52,520 bases of DNA from a virus. A model generated the notes under the pieces. The model saw nothing but the letters and a program-made list of their open reading frames with translations. It did no database searches and was not told where the DNA came from. Shown one piece after another: positions 10,201 through 18,614 of the stretch (position 1 is the first letter of the stretch; every line of letters starts with the position of its first letter). A program made the position numbers and the translations under genes. The stretch is from IMG/VR virus record IMGVR_UViG_3300008116_000069, positions 1 through 52,520 of that record. One strand, 5' to 3'.

Positions 10201-11800
10201 GACAGAAACAGAAGTAAACTCTTTTACACAAACAAGAACTGGAACTATTCAGTCTTCTGCACTTGTTATGAATGGTCCTGCATTTACAACTACGGAAACA
10301 CCTATTGACTTTATTTCTTACGTATACAAGCCTTTGGATAATGCATACAGACACTTTGGTACAAGAATGCGTATTATTGGAAAGATTGAGAATAATCAAA
10401 CAAGAGGTCAGACCCCAACAGGAAGTTCCTCATATTATCAGGTAACTGGATCTCTTACCGATCAAAGCGTTAGCATTGGTGGTGGCTCTGGAGGTCTTGG
10501 AGTAATGCTAAATCCAGACACGAACAATGGATATTACTTTGAAATAGTTGCACTAACAGAAAGCAACGTAGAGTCTTACTTAACAACAACAGCAGATGGA
10601 ACCGAAGATGTTGTTATTCATAATGTGTTGTTCTATAAAATTAAAAAAGATAGTTCAAACACAGATGCAATCCCCGTAAAACTTTGGGGTGGGCTTTCAA
10701 AGATTACAGTAGACGATGGAAGTTTTACAGGTCAATACAGAATGACCACACAAGATACGCCAACAGTGTTTGACCTTTCTGTTGAGTACAAAGACCTTGG
10801 AAAGATTAGAAGGTTCTACCTTTACATTAATAACAATCTTGTTAAGGTAGTTGACGACAATGATCCACTTCCTATTTATAACAATATGGCTCTATTTACT
10901 CGTGGATCATCACGAGTTATGTTTGAAAATATTTATGCTCTTTCAGAGAACTACTCCCAGAATACTGTTGCAACTGCGGTAGATACAATTGCCCAGACAT
11001 TTGGAGATGAGTCTGTAGACATTAATGAGTCATTTAGAAAGTATGCAATGAGTGGGGTTATTCAGTCAACGTATCTTACTGGAGTAAGCGCTCAACAACC
11101 TCCAAAATACAATATGTATTTTGATGAGTTTGGAACAATTATGAGAGAGTGTGCATATTTTGATATTAAATATGACCGTGCATACCCAGCACTTTATGCT
11201 CAACTATCTCCAACCTTTAACCGAATTAAGGGCTATACAACTTCTGGTTTCTATGCAGATTCTTATGGTGCTGAGTTTATGGTATTTAATGCTACAGACA
11301 AAGCCTTAGTCTTAGATGATACAAGCGGAAACTATTTAAGAATCCAGGGAATAACATTTACACAAGACACAACACATGAACTAACTGTAGATGAATACTT
11401 TAATAAAAGATCTAGTCAGTCTGACCCAGAACTACAGGGAACAACTGTTTTAACATCTCCATATGTAGAGTTAGAAAAATATAACAAGATAAAGCAGAGT
11501 AGAATGATTTACGGAAACAATGAGTTTTCTATTGAGGCCCCATACATTCAGACTCAAGACTCTGCAAATAGCCTTATGGGTTGGATCATTGATAAGTTAA
11601 TGATACCAAAAAGATCTGTTGGTGTAAACATATTCAGTATACCAACACTTCAACTAGGAGATATTGTTACAATTAATTATAAAGATAGTAATAATGTTGA
11701 CGTAATAACTTCATCTACAACTAGGTTTGTAGTATATAATATTGATTATTCAAGAAGTTTAGACGGACCAAGCATGACCGTTTATTTGAGTGAGGTGTAA
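7277..11800 (+). CDS. Large minor tail / tail-tip protein with lectin-like insert
   Basis: This 1507-residue protein follows the Dit-like gene, the usual place of the tail-associated or baseplate hub protein. It starts at GTG 7277, with GGAAGAGG 6 bases upstream. The N-terminal 600 residues read as a tail hub with many short beta strands. Residues around 1010-1230 (FISYVYKPLDNAYRHFG, then NNGYYFEIV, then RRFYLYINNNLVKVV) look like a concanavalin A/LamG-type jelly roll that could bind glycans. The C-terminus (about 1440-1507) returns to a tail-type beta domain. A role in receptor binding or tail tip assembly is inferred from size, position and the lectin-like segment. No peptidase motif was seen. 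Confidence 0.7.
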   Translation: MFVSSELKTHLESSSTIQLQSLVLAEWNMNMPDNVQKLGNYRYRPTGTDNKFKTIATTFDAADAAGLYTGATDADIAIDGGFTNSGIPQFFTSTKDKMKMIYSLEDCIKPFRPRSGINKLMYFSGNYIHNSNELMSQRPRYYMPSRYDEFKYWTSYRTETAVEDGVTKTIERGIAKNKVGTLNYIDDTAPFVVYKENVPANRIIIKMQTNIGNVNLGPFTTSAGSIQDPLFRTDYKTTPVNWKIQYLKDSAWVDAQSFNASSVRDDGTAIVGSDGYVELQYGLILPKEYKTKFNYQGTLPAVSQLPSTAFDGYAYLVIPTTGSRGTFHIWDEASEEYKTFTPQYGWRVAEETVNNESSFIEDLTSPTYFNNETDGQKVYREFQNIRGIRIVVDTMNKFDSRFDLIEMSPRLVVDISDKVIDFKIKKSLADLGSTSLPVGQLLASTGDISLFDDDQAFNPNNTNSIISKYVRKNIKFNFYEKIVNVGGYDYYVPMKTLYSEGFPQVERNSGSLSLTLRDMYFLLESMPAPRMLVTEASLSYAITLLLDYIGFSNYTFLRVAGEKDPIIPYFFIAPDQNVAEVLNQLAVSTQTAMFFDEYNNFVVMSKDYMMPSLTQRESNFVLSGSNNQTDTGVTENATSGNLPNIISIASEDKKIFNSGKINYTTRYIQRSYGSIRQASLVDQEKTWIYKPALLWEVSGTENTKTINEVASTQGSYVLGAMPIASDVPSAVPTVVNNLMTNNIIDLGENVYWLTRYTGYLYASGEIIKYDAAEFSVTLGLWYDIKADGTIDETKQYFVEPGNFAPASVISTIEAQVKSKAITQAQADKTIEQWKATHRQGSSNVWVSSNEEYQKYFSVLPFNGKIYPTGRIRIYSVPYYETTGGVTKMKNGAVVEHGRGQFGTKVTSHSAGISSYWSNNDNVRGCTMKARDYLFTTNTNPTLPTTVAGIAGVDNARAKQTTRNSIIRNFMSLSGKTETEVNSFTQTRTGTIQSSALVMNGPAFTTTETPIDFISYVYKPLDNAYRHFGTRMRIIGKIENNQTRGQTPTGSSSYYQVTGSLTDQSVSIGGGSGGLGVMLNPDTNNGYYFEIVALTESNVESYLTTTADGTEDVVIHNVLFYKIKKDSSNTDAIPVKLWGGLSKITVDDGSFTGQYRMTTQDTPTVFDLSVEYKDLGKIRRFYLYINNNLVKVVDDNDPLPIYNNMALFTRGSSRVMFENIYALSENYSQNTVATAVDTIAQTFGDESVDINESFRKYAMSGVIQSTYLTGVSAQQPPKYNMYFDEFGTIMRECAYFDIKYDRAYPALYAQLSPTFNRIKGYTTSGFYADSYGAEFMVFNATDKALVLDDTSGNYLRIQGITFTQDTTHELTVDEYFNKRSSQSDPELQGTTVLTSPYVELEKYNKIKQSRMIYGNNEFSIEAPYIQTQDSANSLMGWIIDKLMIPKRSVGVNIFSIPTLQLGDIVTINYKDSNNVDVITSSTTRFVVYNIDYSRSLDGPSMTVYLSEV

Positions 11801-11801
11801 T

Positions 11802-12479
11802 ATGGCAAATAGTATTGGAGTTATGACGGGTTCAGATGGAAACTTATATGAACTTTTTTCTGACGGATCAAGAGTTTTAAAAGAAACAGGCTATCAAAAA
11901 AGAATTGATGCTATGGTTGCAACCCTTAACTCAACAACTAATAAACCTGGCCCAAGTCCAACTAATGTTACAACTACATCAACCGCTCCAGCAGTTAGTC
12001 CTACACCTGCTGCCGTTACATCTACACCAACAGCCTCTTCAGCAAGCACGACTCAAGTAAAGAGTGCTACAAAAGATATTATTATTTTTGATGATGAGGC
12101 TATCCCCGTTGCACTTATGGCAGACCTAATATTTGAAGATATCGGTGGTCAAGAATTAATTAATATTGCAAGGCGTGATACTGTAAATGGACAAAAAATC
12201 AGTTATCAGCCAATTAAAAATCTTTCATCTATAGAGCAACAATATAACCCTAACAATATAGTTAGTCTTCAGTCAACCTCAGATAAATATTTTGCTAATT
12301 TTCCAATCAAACTTGATGACAAGATACCTGAAACTGGAGGGGGTACTGGAGGAGACTATGTTTATATAGATACAGTCACAGGTAACCTAGTAGTAGAAGC
12401 AGTTAATCTTGAATCAGATGAACAGATAGAAATTCAAATAGCCAGAAGTGGTACAATATATGAGACAGATTTTAACTAG
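11802..12479 (+). CDS. Minor tail protein with Pro/Thr-rich linker
   Basis: This 225-residue protein lies in the tail operon. The frame extends to a GTG at 11790 inside the previous gene, but ATG 11802 has GAGGTG at 11792-11797 at good spacing, so I chose it. Residues about 1-45 form one small domain. They are followed by a low-complexity Pro/Thr/Ser/Ala linker of about 45 residues, then a domain with mixed charge that ends in a beta-rich segment. The linker suggests an extended tail-tip or fibre piece. No family recognised. Confidence 0.6.
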   Translation: MANSIGVMTGSDGNLYELFSDGSRVLKETGYQKRIDAMVATLNSTTNKPGPSPTNVTTTSTAPAVSPTPAAVTSTPTASSASTTQVKSATKDIIIFDDEAIPVALMADLIFEDIGGQELINIARRDTVNGQKISYQPIKNLSSIEQQYNPNNIVSLQSTSDKYFANFPIKLDDKIPETGGGTGGDYVYIDTVTGNLVVEAVNLESDEQIEIQIARSGTIYETDFN

Positions 12480-12487
12480 GGAGCATC

Positions 12488-13612
12488 TTGATAACTAATA
12501 CTGGAAAGTCTATTCTGGGTAAATACCTGCTAGGTCAGGCTCCAGCCTATGCCTCATTTATTGCTATTGGATGTGGGGCTAAACCCCTAGACACCACAGA
12601 TACTCTTGGTGACTATTCTAATAAAAAGAACCTTGACTTTGAAATGCTTCGTGTTCCAATATCTTCTAGAGGGTTTGTTAGTGAGGGCGGTTTGGACAAG
12701 ATCGTATTTACTGCAGAACTACCAGCAGAAGAAAGATATGAGATAACAGAGGTTGGTATTTTTTCTGCAAAGTCAAATCCATCAGCAGGGGCTTATGATA
12801 GCAAGACTGTGTTTTCTTTTACAAATACTGAAAACTGGAACTACCATACCTCAGCATCTTCAACAGCCATAACATCAATTGCTACTGCATTAGATGAAAG
12901 TGATGATAATGTTATTTCAACAGCCTTAAAGGTTTTTCAAACAAATGCAGATAACTCTATATTTTATAAAACATCCAGAGCAGCCAGATATGAAAGATGT
13001 AGATTTTTAAATAACGTAATTCTTATGCGTGGAGATGATGCAACCTTGACGGTATCTGGAGGACACTTTGTTATTGGTGCAGGATCTAACCATATCCATT
13101 ACACTAGACCAAGCGCAAACTTTTCTCAAAACTCTCCAACAGACGAACTACGTTTAGCATTTTCTGTAATTAATAAAGACGGAGACTCAGCACTTGCTCC
13201 AGATACTGTTAGAGTACTTGTTGACTTTTCTTCAACTGATGCTGGCACTGGAGAGTATGCAAGGTTTGAAGCAGAAATAGTAAATGGGACTGGTACTGGT
13301 CAATACGATTTAGATGAAAATAGATATGTAGTTATTTCAAAACAACTTCAAGAACTATACACAAGTGCTAACTTTACTTGGAATGCTGTTACGGTTGCAA
13401 AAATATATGTAAGCGCTATTGATGGTGGTGCTGTATCTGATGATTACTATATTGCTCTTGACTCAATGAGACTAGAAAACATCGGAACTGTAAACCCTTT
13501 GTATGGATTAACTGGATACTCTGTTATTCAAAACCCAGATTCTGAATCAATTATTAAAGCACCAAACACAAGCAACTATGTAGAATTTAGATTTTCTATT
13601 GGTGTAACGTAA
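12488..13612 (+). CDS. Tail tip / fibre protein
   Basis: This 374-residue protein starts at TTG 12488, preceded by AGGGAG at 12478-12483. The N-terminus (NTGKSILGKYLLGQAPAYAS, then AIGCG) resembles the attachment segment of tail or baseplate fibre proteins seen in actinophages. The rest is beta-rich, with a jelly-roll-like stretch near residues 180-330. Its stop overlaps the next start (TAATG). It is probably a virion protein at the tail tip; the exact role is unknown. Confidence 0.6.
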   Translation: MITNTGKSILGKYLLGQAPAYASFIAIGCGAKPLDTTDTLGDYSNKKNLDFEMLRVPISSRGFVSEGGLDKIVFTAELPAEERYEITEVGIFSAKSNPSAGAYDSKTVFSFTNTENWNYHTSASSTAITSIATALDESDDNVISTALKVFQTNADNSIFYKTSRAARYERCRFLNNVILMRGDDATLTVSGGHFVIGAGSNHIHYTRPSANFSQNSPTDELRLAFSVINKDGDSALAPDTVRVLVDFSSTDAGTGEYARFEAEIVNGTGTGQYDLDENRYVVISKQLQELYTSANFTWNAVTVAKIYVSAIDGGAVSDDYYIALDSMRLENIGTVNPLYGLTGYSVIQNPDSESIIKAPNTSNYVEFRFSIGVT

Positions 13613-14112
13613 TGGCTGAGATTATAAAAAAGGCAAAGATACTAAAAGAAAGTTTGCCACCAGTAAGTAGTGTTACTGGAGATTACAGCGTAAGATATAG
13701 AATTATATCTGAAGACAAGAACAGAACATCTTCTTGGTCTTCTGTTTATAGTGTTGATCCAAACTATACCTATGTCCCTGGGAAAATAAACGTATCATCT
13801 TCTTCTGGAGTTGTTCGTGTAGCCTGGGATTCTGTAACAATTAAGATTGGGACAAACACTATTCGTCAAGCAAAAGATTATGATATTTTTATTAAGTGGA
13901 GTAAATCTGATGGTATTGGTGACTGGAAGTATGTAGAAAGAATTACAACTAATAGTACTAGTTTTGTTGTACCAGATACATTTTTTGTAAATGGTGTTGA
14001 TCAATCTTTTACTCCAAACAGGATTACAGTTGAGGTATACTTAGTAGGTGAACCAGTAACTAGGGACTATACAGCACTACGTGTTTATAACCCAGCAATG
14101 CATACGATCTAA
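13612..14112 (+). CDS. Fibronectin III-like tail protein
   Basis: This 166-residue protein is coupled to the previous gene through TAATG. The sequence resembles a fibronectin type III-like fold: YSVRYRIISEDKNRTSSWS, then VRVAWDSV, then YDIFIKWSK, with alternating hydrophobic strands and Ser/Thr loops. Such domains decorate phage tails and bind weakly to cell-surface sugars. The fold call is by eye and moderately secure; tail location comes from context. Confidence 0.55.
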   Translation: MAEIIKKAKILKESLPPVSSVTGDYSVRYRIISEDKNRTSSWSSVYSVDPNYTYVPGKINVSSSSGVVRVAWDSVTIKIGTNTIRQAKDYDIFIKWSKSDGIGDWKYVERITTNSTSFVVPDTFFVNGVDQSFTPNRITVEVYLVGEPVTRDYTALRVYNPAMHTI

Positions 14113-14121
14113 TGATATAAT
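14113..14121 (+). promoter_or_regulatory. Extended -10 promoter element TGATATAAT
   Basis: TGATATAAT directly follows the stop of the Fn3-like gene. GGAGAGATA and then the ATG of the next gene come 9 bases after the -10 box. A transcript starting at the usual distance would begin only about 3 bases before the ATG. The same element occurs elsewhere in the window (see 30331, 34897, 37680). No clear -35 was seen. Confidence 0.5.
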
Positions 14122-14130
14122 GGAGAGATA

Positions 14131-14571
14131 ATGGCAAAAGTACCACTACCCGAAAGAGGGCAACCGATAGATGTTACATACATCTACGAACTAACTAAGG
14201 CAGTTAATGATTTATCTGCACAGGTTTCTTCTGCAACCTACAAAACTACTACAGTGGATGCTGGAACAGCAGGACCACAAAGCGTAAAAACATCAGAGGC
14301 AAAGTTTATTGGTGGGTATGTAGAGGTAGCAAACAACAAAACAGTTACCGCTTCTTCAGAAGTTCCATTTTCTTTTCCATATAGCGACTTTAAGTATGCT
14401 CCAGTGGTTACAGCAACACCAATTAATAAAGGCGGAACCCCAGCAGGACAGAACGTTACAGTAACTCTAACAAGCGTTACAACGACTAAGGTAGATGGAA
14501 TTGTAAGATTTAATGCTGCTGGCGATCTTACTGTTGGTGTTAACCTTATTGTTATTGGCGTACCAAACTAA
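14131..14571 (+). CDS. Tail fibre tip / H-type lectin-like protein
   Basis: This 146-residue protein is the last gene of the tail run. The N-terminal 40 residues look like a short coiled or attachment part. Residues about 75-145 (FSFPYSDFKYAPVVTATP, then a Thr/Val strand pair, then FNAAGDLTVGVNLIVIGV) resemble the H-type lectin fold found at the tips of phage fibres. It may bind the host surface. GGAGAG sits just upstream of the ATG. Family assignment is by eye. Confidence 0.5.
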   Translation: MAKVPLPERGQPIDVTYIYELTKAVNDLSAQVSSATYKTTTVDAGTAGPQSVKTSEAKFIGGYVEVANNKTVTASSEVPFSFPYSDFKYAPVVTATPINKGGTPAGQNVTVTLTSVTTTKVDGIVRFNAAGDLTVGVNLIVIGVPN

Positions 14572-14587
14572 CATTAAGGATGTTGAA

Positions 14588-14779
14588 TTGATTTCTTGCC
14601 GAAAGTGCAAAGGTAGAATGTTCGTTGACAGACAATATTCTAGCATTGACCATGTTGAGATTTATTGTGTTCGTTGTGGATCAAGAAGATTTTTTCATCC
14701 ACCAAGTGAAAGCAGGGAAGGCGCATGGATACTTCTAAACGAAAAATCCAGAGCGAAGCATACAATAACGAGCCTGTAA
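14588..14779 (+). CDS. Small zinc-ribbon protein
   Basis: This 63-residue protein is read from TTG 14588, with AAGGA at 14576-14580. The frame extends further left, but only inside the previous gene. It contains two Cys pairs, CRKC near the N-terminus and CVRC about 25 residues later, the layout of a zinc ribbon. Its 3' end overlaps the next gene by 55 bases. It marks the change from structural to replication genes and could be a nucleic-acid-binding regulator; no specific function can be given. Confidence 0.6.
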   Translation: MISCRKCKGRMFVDRQYSSIDHVEIYCVRCGSRRFFHPPSESREGAWILLNEKSRAKHTITSL

Positions 14780-15267
14780 TAAAGGGCAAGGTTAAGGTAT
14801 GGTTTTTAAATGGGGACTTGGTAAAGGTTCATCACTCTTCTAGATCTACTGGATTAGTAACTTTGTACAATGTTACAAAAGATAGATTAGAATCTTGCTT
14901 GCTTATTGATTTTAAGAAACATAGAGAAAGAGCCTACAGTGTAGCAGAGACTGCTGTACTTGTCAATAGGCATAGGAAGTATATTCCAAGTTTAATTAAA
15001 CGAGGAATTATTCCACCACCAATAGGTGCTAGTTTAAATGGAGAAAGATCTTGGCAGGTTAGAGCGTACTATTCTGAATCGCATGTTAAAGAGATACGTG
15101 CTATACTTGCAAGTATACATATTGGACAACCAAGAAAAGACAAGTTAATAACAAATAACATGACTCCTACTAGTCAAGAATTGACACGGCGAATGGGAGA
15201 CGGTATACTTACATATACGAAGACAGAAGATGGACGATTTATTCCAGTGTGGAGTGAGTCCATTTAA
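14725..15267 (+). CDS. MerR-like helix-turn-helix DNA-binding protein
   Basis: This 180-residue protein starts at ATG 14725 with GGGAAGG 4 bases upstream. Residues about 75-135 read YSVAETAVLVNRHRKYIPSL, then KRGIIPPP, then SWQVRAYYSESHVKEIRAI. This is the pattern of a MerR/excisionase-type winged helix, in which a recognition helix follows a YSVAE-like first helix. It is a candidate transcription regulator or DNA-binding accessory protein at the start of the replication block. The target is unknown. Confidence 0.6.
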   Translation: MDTSKRKIQSEAYNNEPVIKGKVKVWFLNGDLVKVHHSSRSTGLVTLYNVTKDRLESCLLIDFKKHRERAYSVAETAVLVNRHRKYIPSLIKRGIIPPPIGASLNGERSWQVRAYYSESHVKEIRAILASIHIGQPRKDKLITNNMTPTSQELTRRMGDGILTYTKTEDGRFIPVWSESI

Positions 15268-15284
15268 AACGAAATGGGTGGATA

Positions 15285-15494
15285 ATGGAAAACGAACCAA
15301 CAAAAGTAAATGTAACACTTGGCTATACTCTTAATCTGGGTAACTTCCAGTCACTAAGACTTGACCTAGGCGTTGTAGATAGTGCACGTAATGGAGAGAC
15401 AGCAGACCAGGCTTTTGAGCGTGTCTACAAGTTCGTAGAGGACAAGTTAACAGATAAGATCCGTGAAGCACAAGAAGAGGCTTCTGAAGGATAA
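15285..15494 (+). CDS. Hypothetical protein (69 aa)
   Basis: A small acidic protein with a beta-strand-rich first half and a helical second half (VYKFVEDKLTDKIREAQEEA). It has no cysteine pair, membrane segment or catalytic motif. GGGTGG precedes the ATG, and its stop overlaps the next start (TAATG), so it belongs to the replication operon. Confidence 0.6.
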   Translation: MENEPTKVNVTLGYTLNLGNFQSLRLDLGVVDSARNGETADQAFERVYKFVEDKLTDKIREAQEEASEG

Positions 15495-15802
15495 TGGCTG
15501 ACCGCAAAGACCGAATGGCTTTGCTCAGTAGATTTAACAAGTTTTACCTGCAAAGGTATGAGCAAAAGTCTAACATGAATCTTAACGTAGAGCAGTGGGC
15601 TGCAGATGCACTCATTGAGTCATACGGCATTAGTGATTGCTATGATATTCTAGAGTATTACTTTTCTATTGCACAAGAGCCTAGTTGGAATTACTTTGCA
15701 TATAATACAGAAAAAATTATTAATGGTAAAAGAGAAGTAGAGCAGGATAGAATAGAGAGAGCAGAGCGCAGACGAATGGCTAAGGAGTGGTTAAGTGAAT
15801 AA
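15494..15802 (+). CDS. Hypothetical protein upstream of helicase (102 aa)
   Basis: A helical protein with a very basic and acidic C-terminus (RIERAERRRMAKEWLSE). It sits directly before the DnaB-like helicase and overlaps it by 8 bases. That placement is where phages often keep a helicase loader or partner, but no motif proves this. It starts inside the previous stop codon (TAATG). Confidence 0.55.
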   Translation: MADRKDRMALLSRFNKFYLQRYEQKSNMNLNVEQWAADALIESYGISDCYDILEYYFSIAQEPSWNYFAYNTEKIINGKREVEQDRIERAERRRMAKEWLSE

Positions 15803-17018
15803 CACAGAGGCAAAGGTAATTAGCGCAGTACTAGAAGATAAACAAATACACGTACTGCTTCAGGCCAATGTTGAAACTATGCTACGTACGCACAATGATA
15901 TCTGGAACTTTATTCGTTTGTATTCTGAGAACAATCAGGCACTTCCTCCAGCAGACTTAGTTAGAGAAAAGTTTCGTGACTTTGAGCCAGTCAATGGTGT
16001 CGGATCAACCAAGCATCATTTGGCAGAACTTCAGACAGAGTATCTTAACGATAGCCTAAAAGATATTCTTCGTAGTGCTGCTGGAGATGTACAAACTGGT
16101 AACGGTACAGAAGCACTTGAACACCTTATTACTAAAACCTCAGAACTAAAAAAGAACACTGCTGCTATTCGTGACATTGATGCAACTGATCTTGAAGATG
16201 CTGTTGCGTATTACGAAAGAGTGCAGAAGCAAAACGAACTTGGTGCTGTAGGAATCAAAACAGGCTTGCCAGGGTTTGACAACTACCTGCCTGCTGGAAT
16301 TATGCCAGGTCAACTTGGAGTGTTCCTTGCTTATCCAGGCATTGGTAAATCTTGGATGGCACTTTACTTTGCAGTGCAGGCTTGGAAGCAAGGTAAGTCT
16401 CCAATGATCATCTCACTTGAAATGTCTGAGACAGAAGTTCGTAACCGTGTATTTGCAATTATGGGAGAAGGCCTTTGGTCTCATCGCAAGTTGTCAAATG
16501 GTGAGGTTGAAATTGATATGCTTCGCAAGTGGCACGCAAACAAGGTAGAGGGTCGCCCAGAGTTCCATATCATTTCAAATGACTCTGGTGGAGAAGTTAC
16601 TCCTTCGGTAATTCGTGGAAAGATTGATCAGTATAAGCCAGACTTTGTTGTAGTAGATTATCTACAACTTATGAGTCCAAATCAAAAGGCTGATAATGAA
16701 ACGGTAAAGATGAAGAACCTCTCACGAGAACTTAAACTAATGTCTATTAGTGAAGAAGTACCTATCATTGCTATCTCATCTGCAACACCTGACGATGTAA
16801 AGGATCTTAGTACCCCTCCAACACTTGGACAAACAGCGTGGTCAAGACAGATTTCTTATGATGCTGACTGGCTTCTTGCATTGGGTCGTGGAACAAACAG
16901 TGATATTATTGAATGTGTATTTAGAAAAAACCGTAATGGATTTATGGGTGACTTCTTAGTACAGGTAGACTTTGATAAGGGCTACTACAGATATAAGGAT
17001 TTTGAAGATGGTAAGTAA
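15795..17018 (+). CDS. DnaB-like replicative DNA helicase
   Basis: This 407-residue protein should unwind the phage replication fork as a hexamer. An N-terminal helical domain of about 130 residues is followed by a RecA-type ATPase. The Walker A (AYPGIGKSW) is near residues 178-186, an arginine-containing EMSETEVRNR helix follows, and the Walker B (DFVVVDYLQLM) is near 280-290. It is a little shorter than bacterial DnaB (about 450-470), mainly at the N-terminus. The start is GTG 15795, with AAGGAG at 15782-15787. It overlaps the primase gene by 11 bases, so helicase and primase are made together. Confidence 0.9.
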   Translation: MNNTEAKVISAVLEDKQIHVLLQANVETMLRTHNDIWNFIRLYSENNQALPPADLVREKFRDFEPVNGVGSTKHHLAELQTEYLNDSLKDILRSAAGDVQTGNGTEALEHLITKTSELKKNTAAIRDIDATDLEDAVAYYERVQKQNELGAVGIKTGLPGFDNYLPAGIMPGQLGVFLAYPGIGKSWMALYFAVQAWKQGKSPMIISLEMSETEVRNRVFAIMGEGLWSHRKLSNGEVEIDMLRKWHANKVEGRPEFHIISNDSGGEVTPSVIRGKIDQYKPDFVVVDYLQLMSPNQKADNETVKMKNLSRELKLMSISEEVPIIAISSATPDDVKDLSTPPTLGQTAWSRQISYDADWLLALGRGTNSDIIECVFRKNRNGFMGDFLVQVDFDKGYYRYKDFEDGK

Positions 17019-17931
17019 TATCTATAGCGAAGAGCAAATTCGCAGAGTTCTTAATGGCTCTGGTATGGAAATTGAAGCAGAGTTTGGTAATGACTTTATT
17101 GTATATTGTCCATACCACAATAACAGCAGAACTCCAGCAGGAGAAGTAGCAAAGGATAGTGGTTTATTCTTTTGCTTTGGATGCCAGACAACTAAAAACC
17201 TTGAAGAGTTTATTATGTTTACAACTGGGCGTTCCTATTTTGAAACTGTTCGCTATATTAAAAGTAAAGAAACAGAAACAAACATAGAGAACATAGTTAA
17301 CAAGGCTATGTATGCACCACCAGACTTTGTTCAGTATGATGAAGTTCTTATTAAGCGTTTAAATAATCAAGCACTTGAGTCTCCAAGAGCAATGAGATAT
17401 TACTCTGGAAGATCAATTACAGAAGATTCTGTTAAAAAGTTTTGGTTAGGTTATTCAGAGAAGCAGGATATGGTTACTATTCCTGTACATTCTCCAGATG
17501 GATTAACGATTGGCTTTGTTGGTCGTTCTGTTGAGGGCAAAGAGTTTAAGAATACCCCTGGTCTTCCAAAGAGCAAGGTCTTATTTAACTTGCACAGAGT
17601 TAAGACTTCTAGTATTATATATGTAGTGGAATCATCTTTTGATGCCATTCGTTTAGACCAAGTAGGTTTCCCAGCAGTTGCAACACTGGGTGCTAACGTA
17701 TCTGCCTCACAGATAAAATTGTTAGAAAAGTACTTCAACAATGTCGTACTTGTTGCAGACAATGACGACGCTGGTGCAATTATGAAAGACAAGTTAATTG
17801 AAAAACTTGGCTCTCTCGTCAGCGTAGTTACCATAGATAAAAAATACAAAGACATTGGCGATATGGATGACAGTGCAATCAGGGACATAGAGTTCCAGTT
17901 TGACAAATCTATCTCGTCTATGCTAAACTAA
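17008..17931 (+). CDS. DnaG-like primase (CHC2 zinc finger plus Toprim)
   Basis: This 307-residue protein would make RNA primers at the fork. The N-terminus has the primase zinc finger, CPYH near residue 32 and CFGC about 25 residues later. The Toprim core is seen as VVESSFDAIR (acidic residue) near 210 and VADNDDAG near 245. It is shorter than bacterial DnaG because the C-terminal helicase-interaction domain is absent. The frame reaches back to 16972, but ATG 17008 follows AAGGA at a sensible distance and lies in the helicase 3' end, so I chose it. Confidence 0.88.
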   Translation: MVSNIYSEEQIRRVLNGSGMEIEAEFGNDFIVYCPYHNNSRTPAGEVAKDSGLFFCFGCQTTKNLEEFIMFTTGRSYFETVRYIKSKETETNIENIVNKAMYAPPDFVQYDEVLIKRLNNQALESPRAMRYYSGRSITEDSVKKFWLGYSEKQDMVTIPVHSPDGLTIGFVGRSVEGKEFKNTPGLPKSKVLFNLHRVKTSSIIYVVESSFDAIRLDQVGFPAVATLGANVSASQIKLLEKYFNNVVLVADNDDAGAIMKDKLIEKLGSLVSVVTIDKKYKDIGDMDDSAIRDIEFQFDKSISSMLN

Positions 17932-17954
17932 TATAACAACACGAAGGAGAAAAT

Positions 17955-18611
17955 ATGAGCGTAGTAAAGGGACTCAAGAACATTAATGCCCTGCTTGACA
18001 AGCCAAAGTATGACGAAAACTCACCAAAGGTAAAGTGGCTAAAACTTGCCGATGGTCAATCAGTAAAGATTCGCTTTATTGAAGAACTAGATGAAGACTC
18101 AGCAAATTATAATGAAGGCCGTGGTCTTGCACTAGTTGTTAAGGAACACACAAATCCAAAGGATTATAAGCGCAAGGCTGTAGATACAATGGAATCTGAA
18201 GGCCGTGACTGGGCAGAAGAAATGCACCGCAAAGATCCAAAGGCTGGATGGCGTGGTCGTCTTCGCTTCTACTGCAATGTCCTAGTAGACGATGGAATTG
18301 AAAAGCCATATGTTGCTATTTGGTCAATGGGTGTAAGCAAGCAATCTGCTTTCAATACCATTCGTGAGTATGCTCTTGAAACAGGAAGCATCTCAAACTT
18401 GGTATGGAAGGTAAAGCGCAATGGTCAGGGAACTGAAACATCGTACACACTTATTCCATCTGCACCAGACAAGGAACCTTTTGACTGGGCAGAGATTGAA
18501 CCATTTCCGTTGGAATCAGCACTTAAGAAGATTCCTTATGCGGAACAAGAAGCATTCTATTTGGGCTTTGATGGTCCAACAACCACGTCTGCAACAAACA
18601 CAGACTGGTAA
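17955..18611 (+). CDS. Putative single-stranded DNA-binding protein
   Basis: This 218-residue protein lies between primase and polymerase, with a good ribosome site (GAAGGAGA) before the ATG. It begins with a short basic segment and has a beta-rich middle part compatible with an OB fold (KLADGQSVKIRFIEEL, then WRGRLRFYCNVLVDDG, then SNLVWKVKRNG). It ends in a flexible Thr/Asp tail with an aromatic end (TDW), a layout typical of phage SSBs that contact partners through the tail. The assignment rests on shape and location rather than a signature motif. Confidence 0.6.
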   Translation: MSVVKGLKNINALLDKPKYDENSPKVKWLKLADGQSVKIRFIEELDEDSANYNEGRGLALVVKEHTNPKDYKRKAVDTMESEGRDWAEEMHRKDPKAGWRGRLRFYCNVLVDDGIEKPYVAIWSMGVSKQSAFNTIREYALETGSISNLVWKVKRNGQGTETSYTLIPSAPDKEPFDWAEIEPFPLESALKKIPYAEQEAFYLGFDGPTTTSATNTDW

Positions 18612-18614
18612 TAG

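Noticed and set aside
17451-17906. 151-residue open frame on the minus strand
   Set aside because: It is antisense to the Toprim domain of the primase and has no ribosome site.
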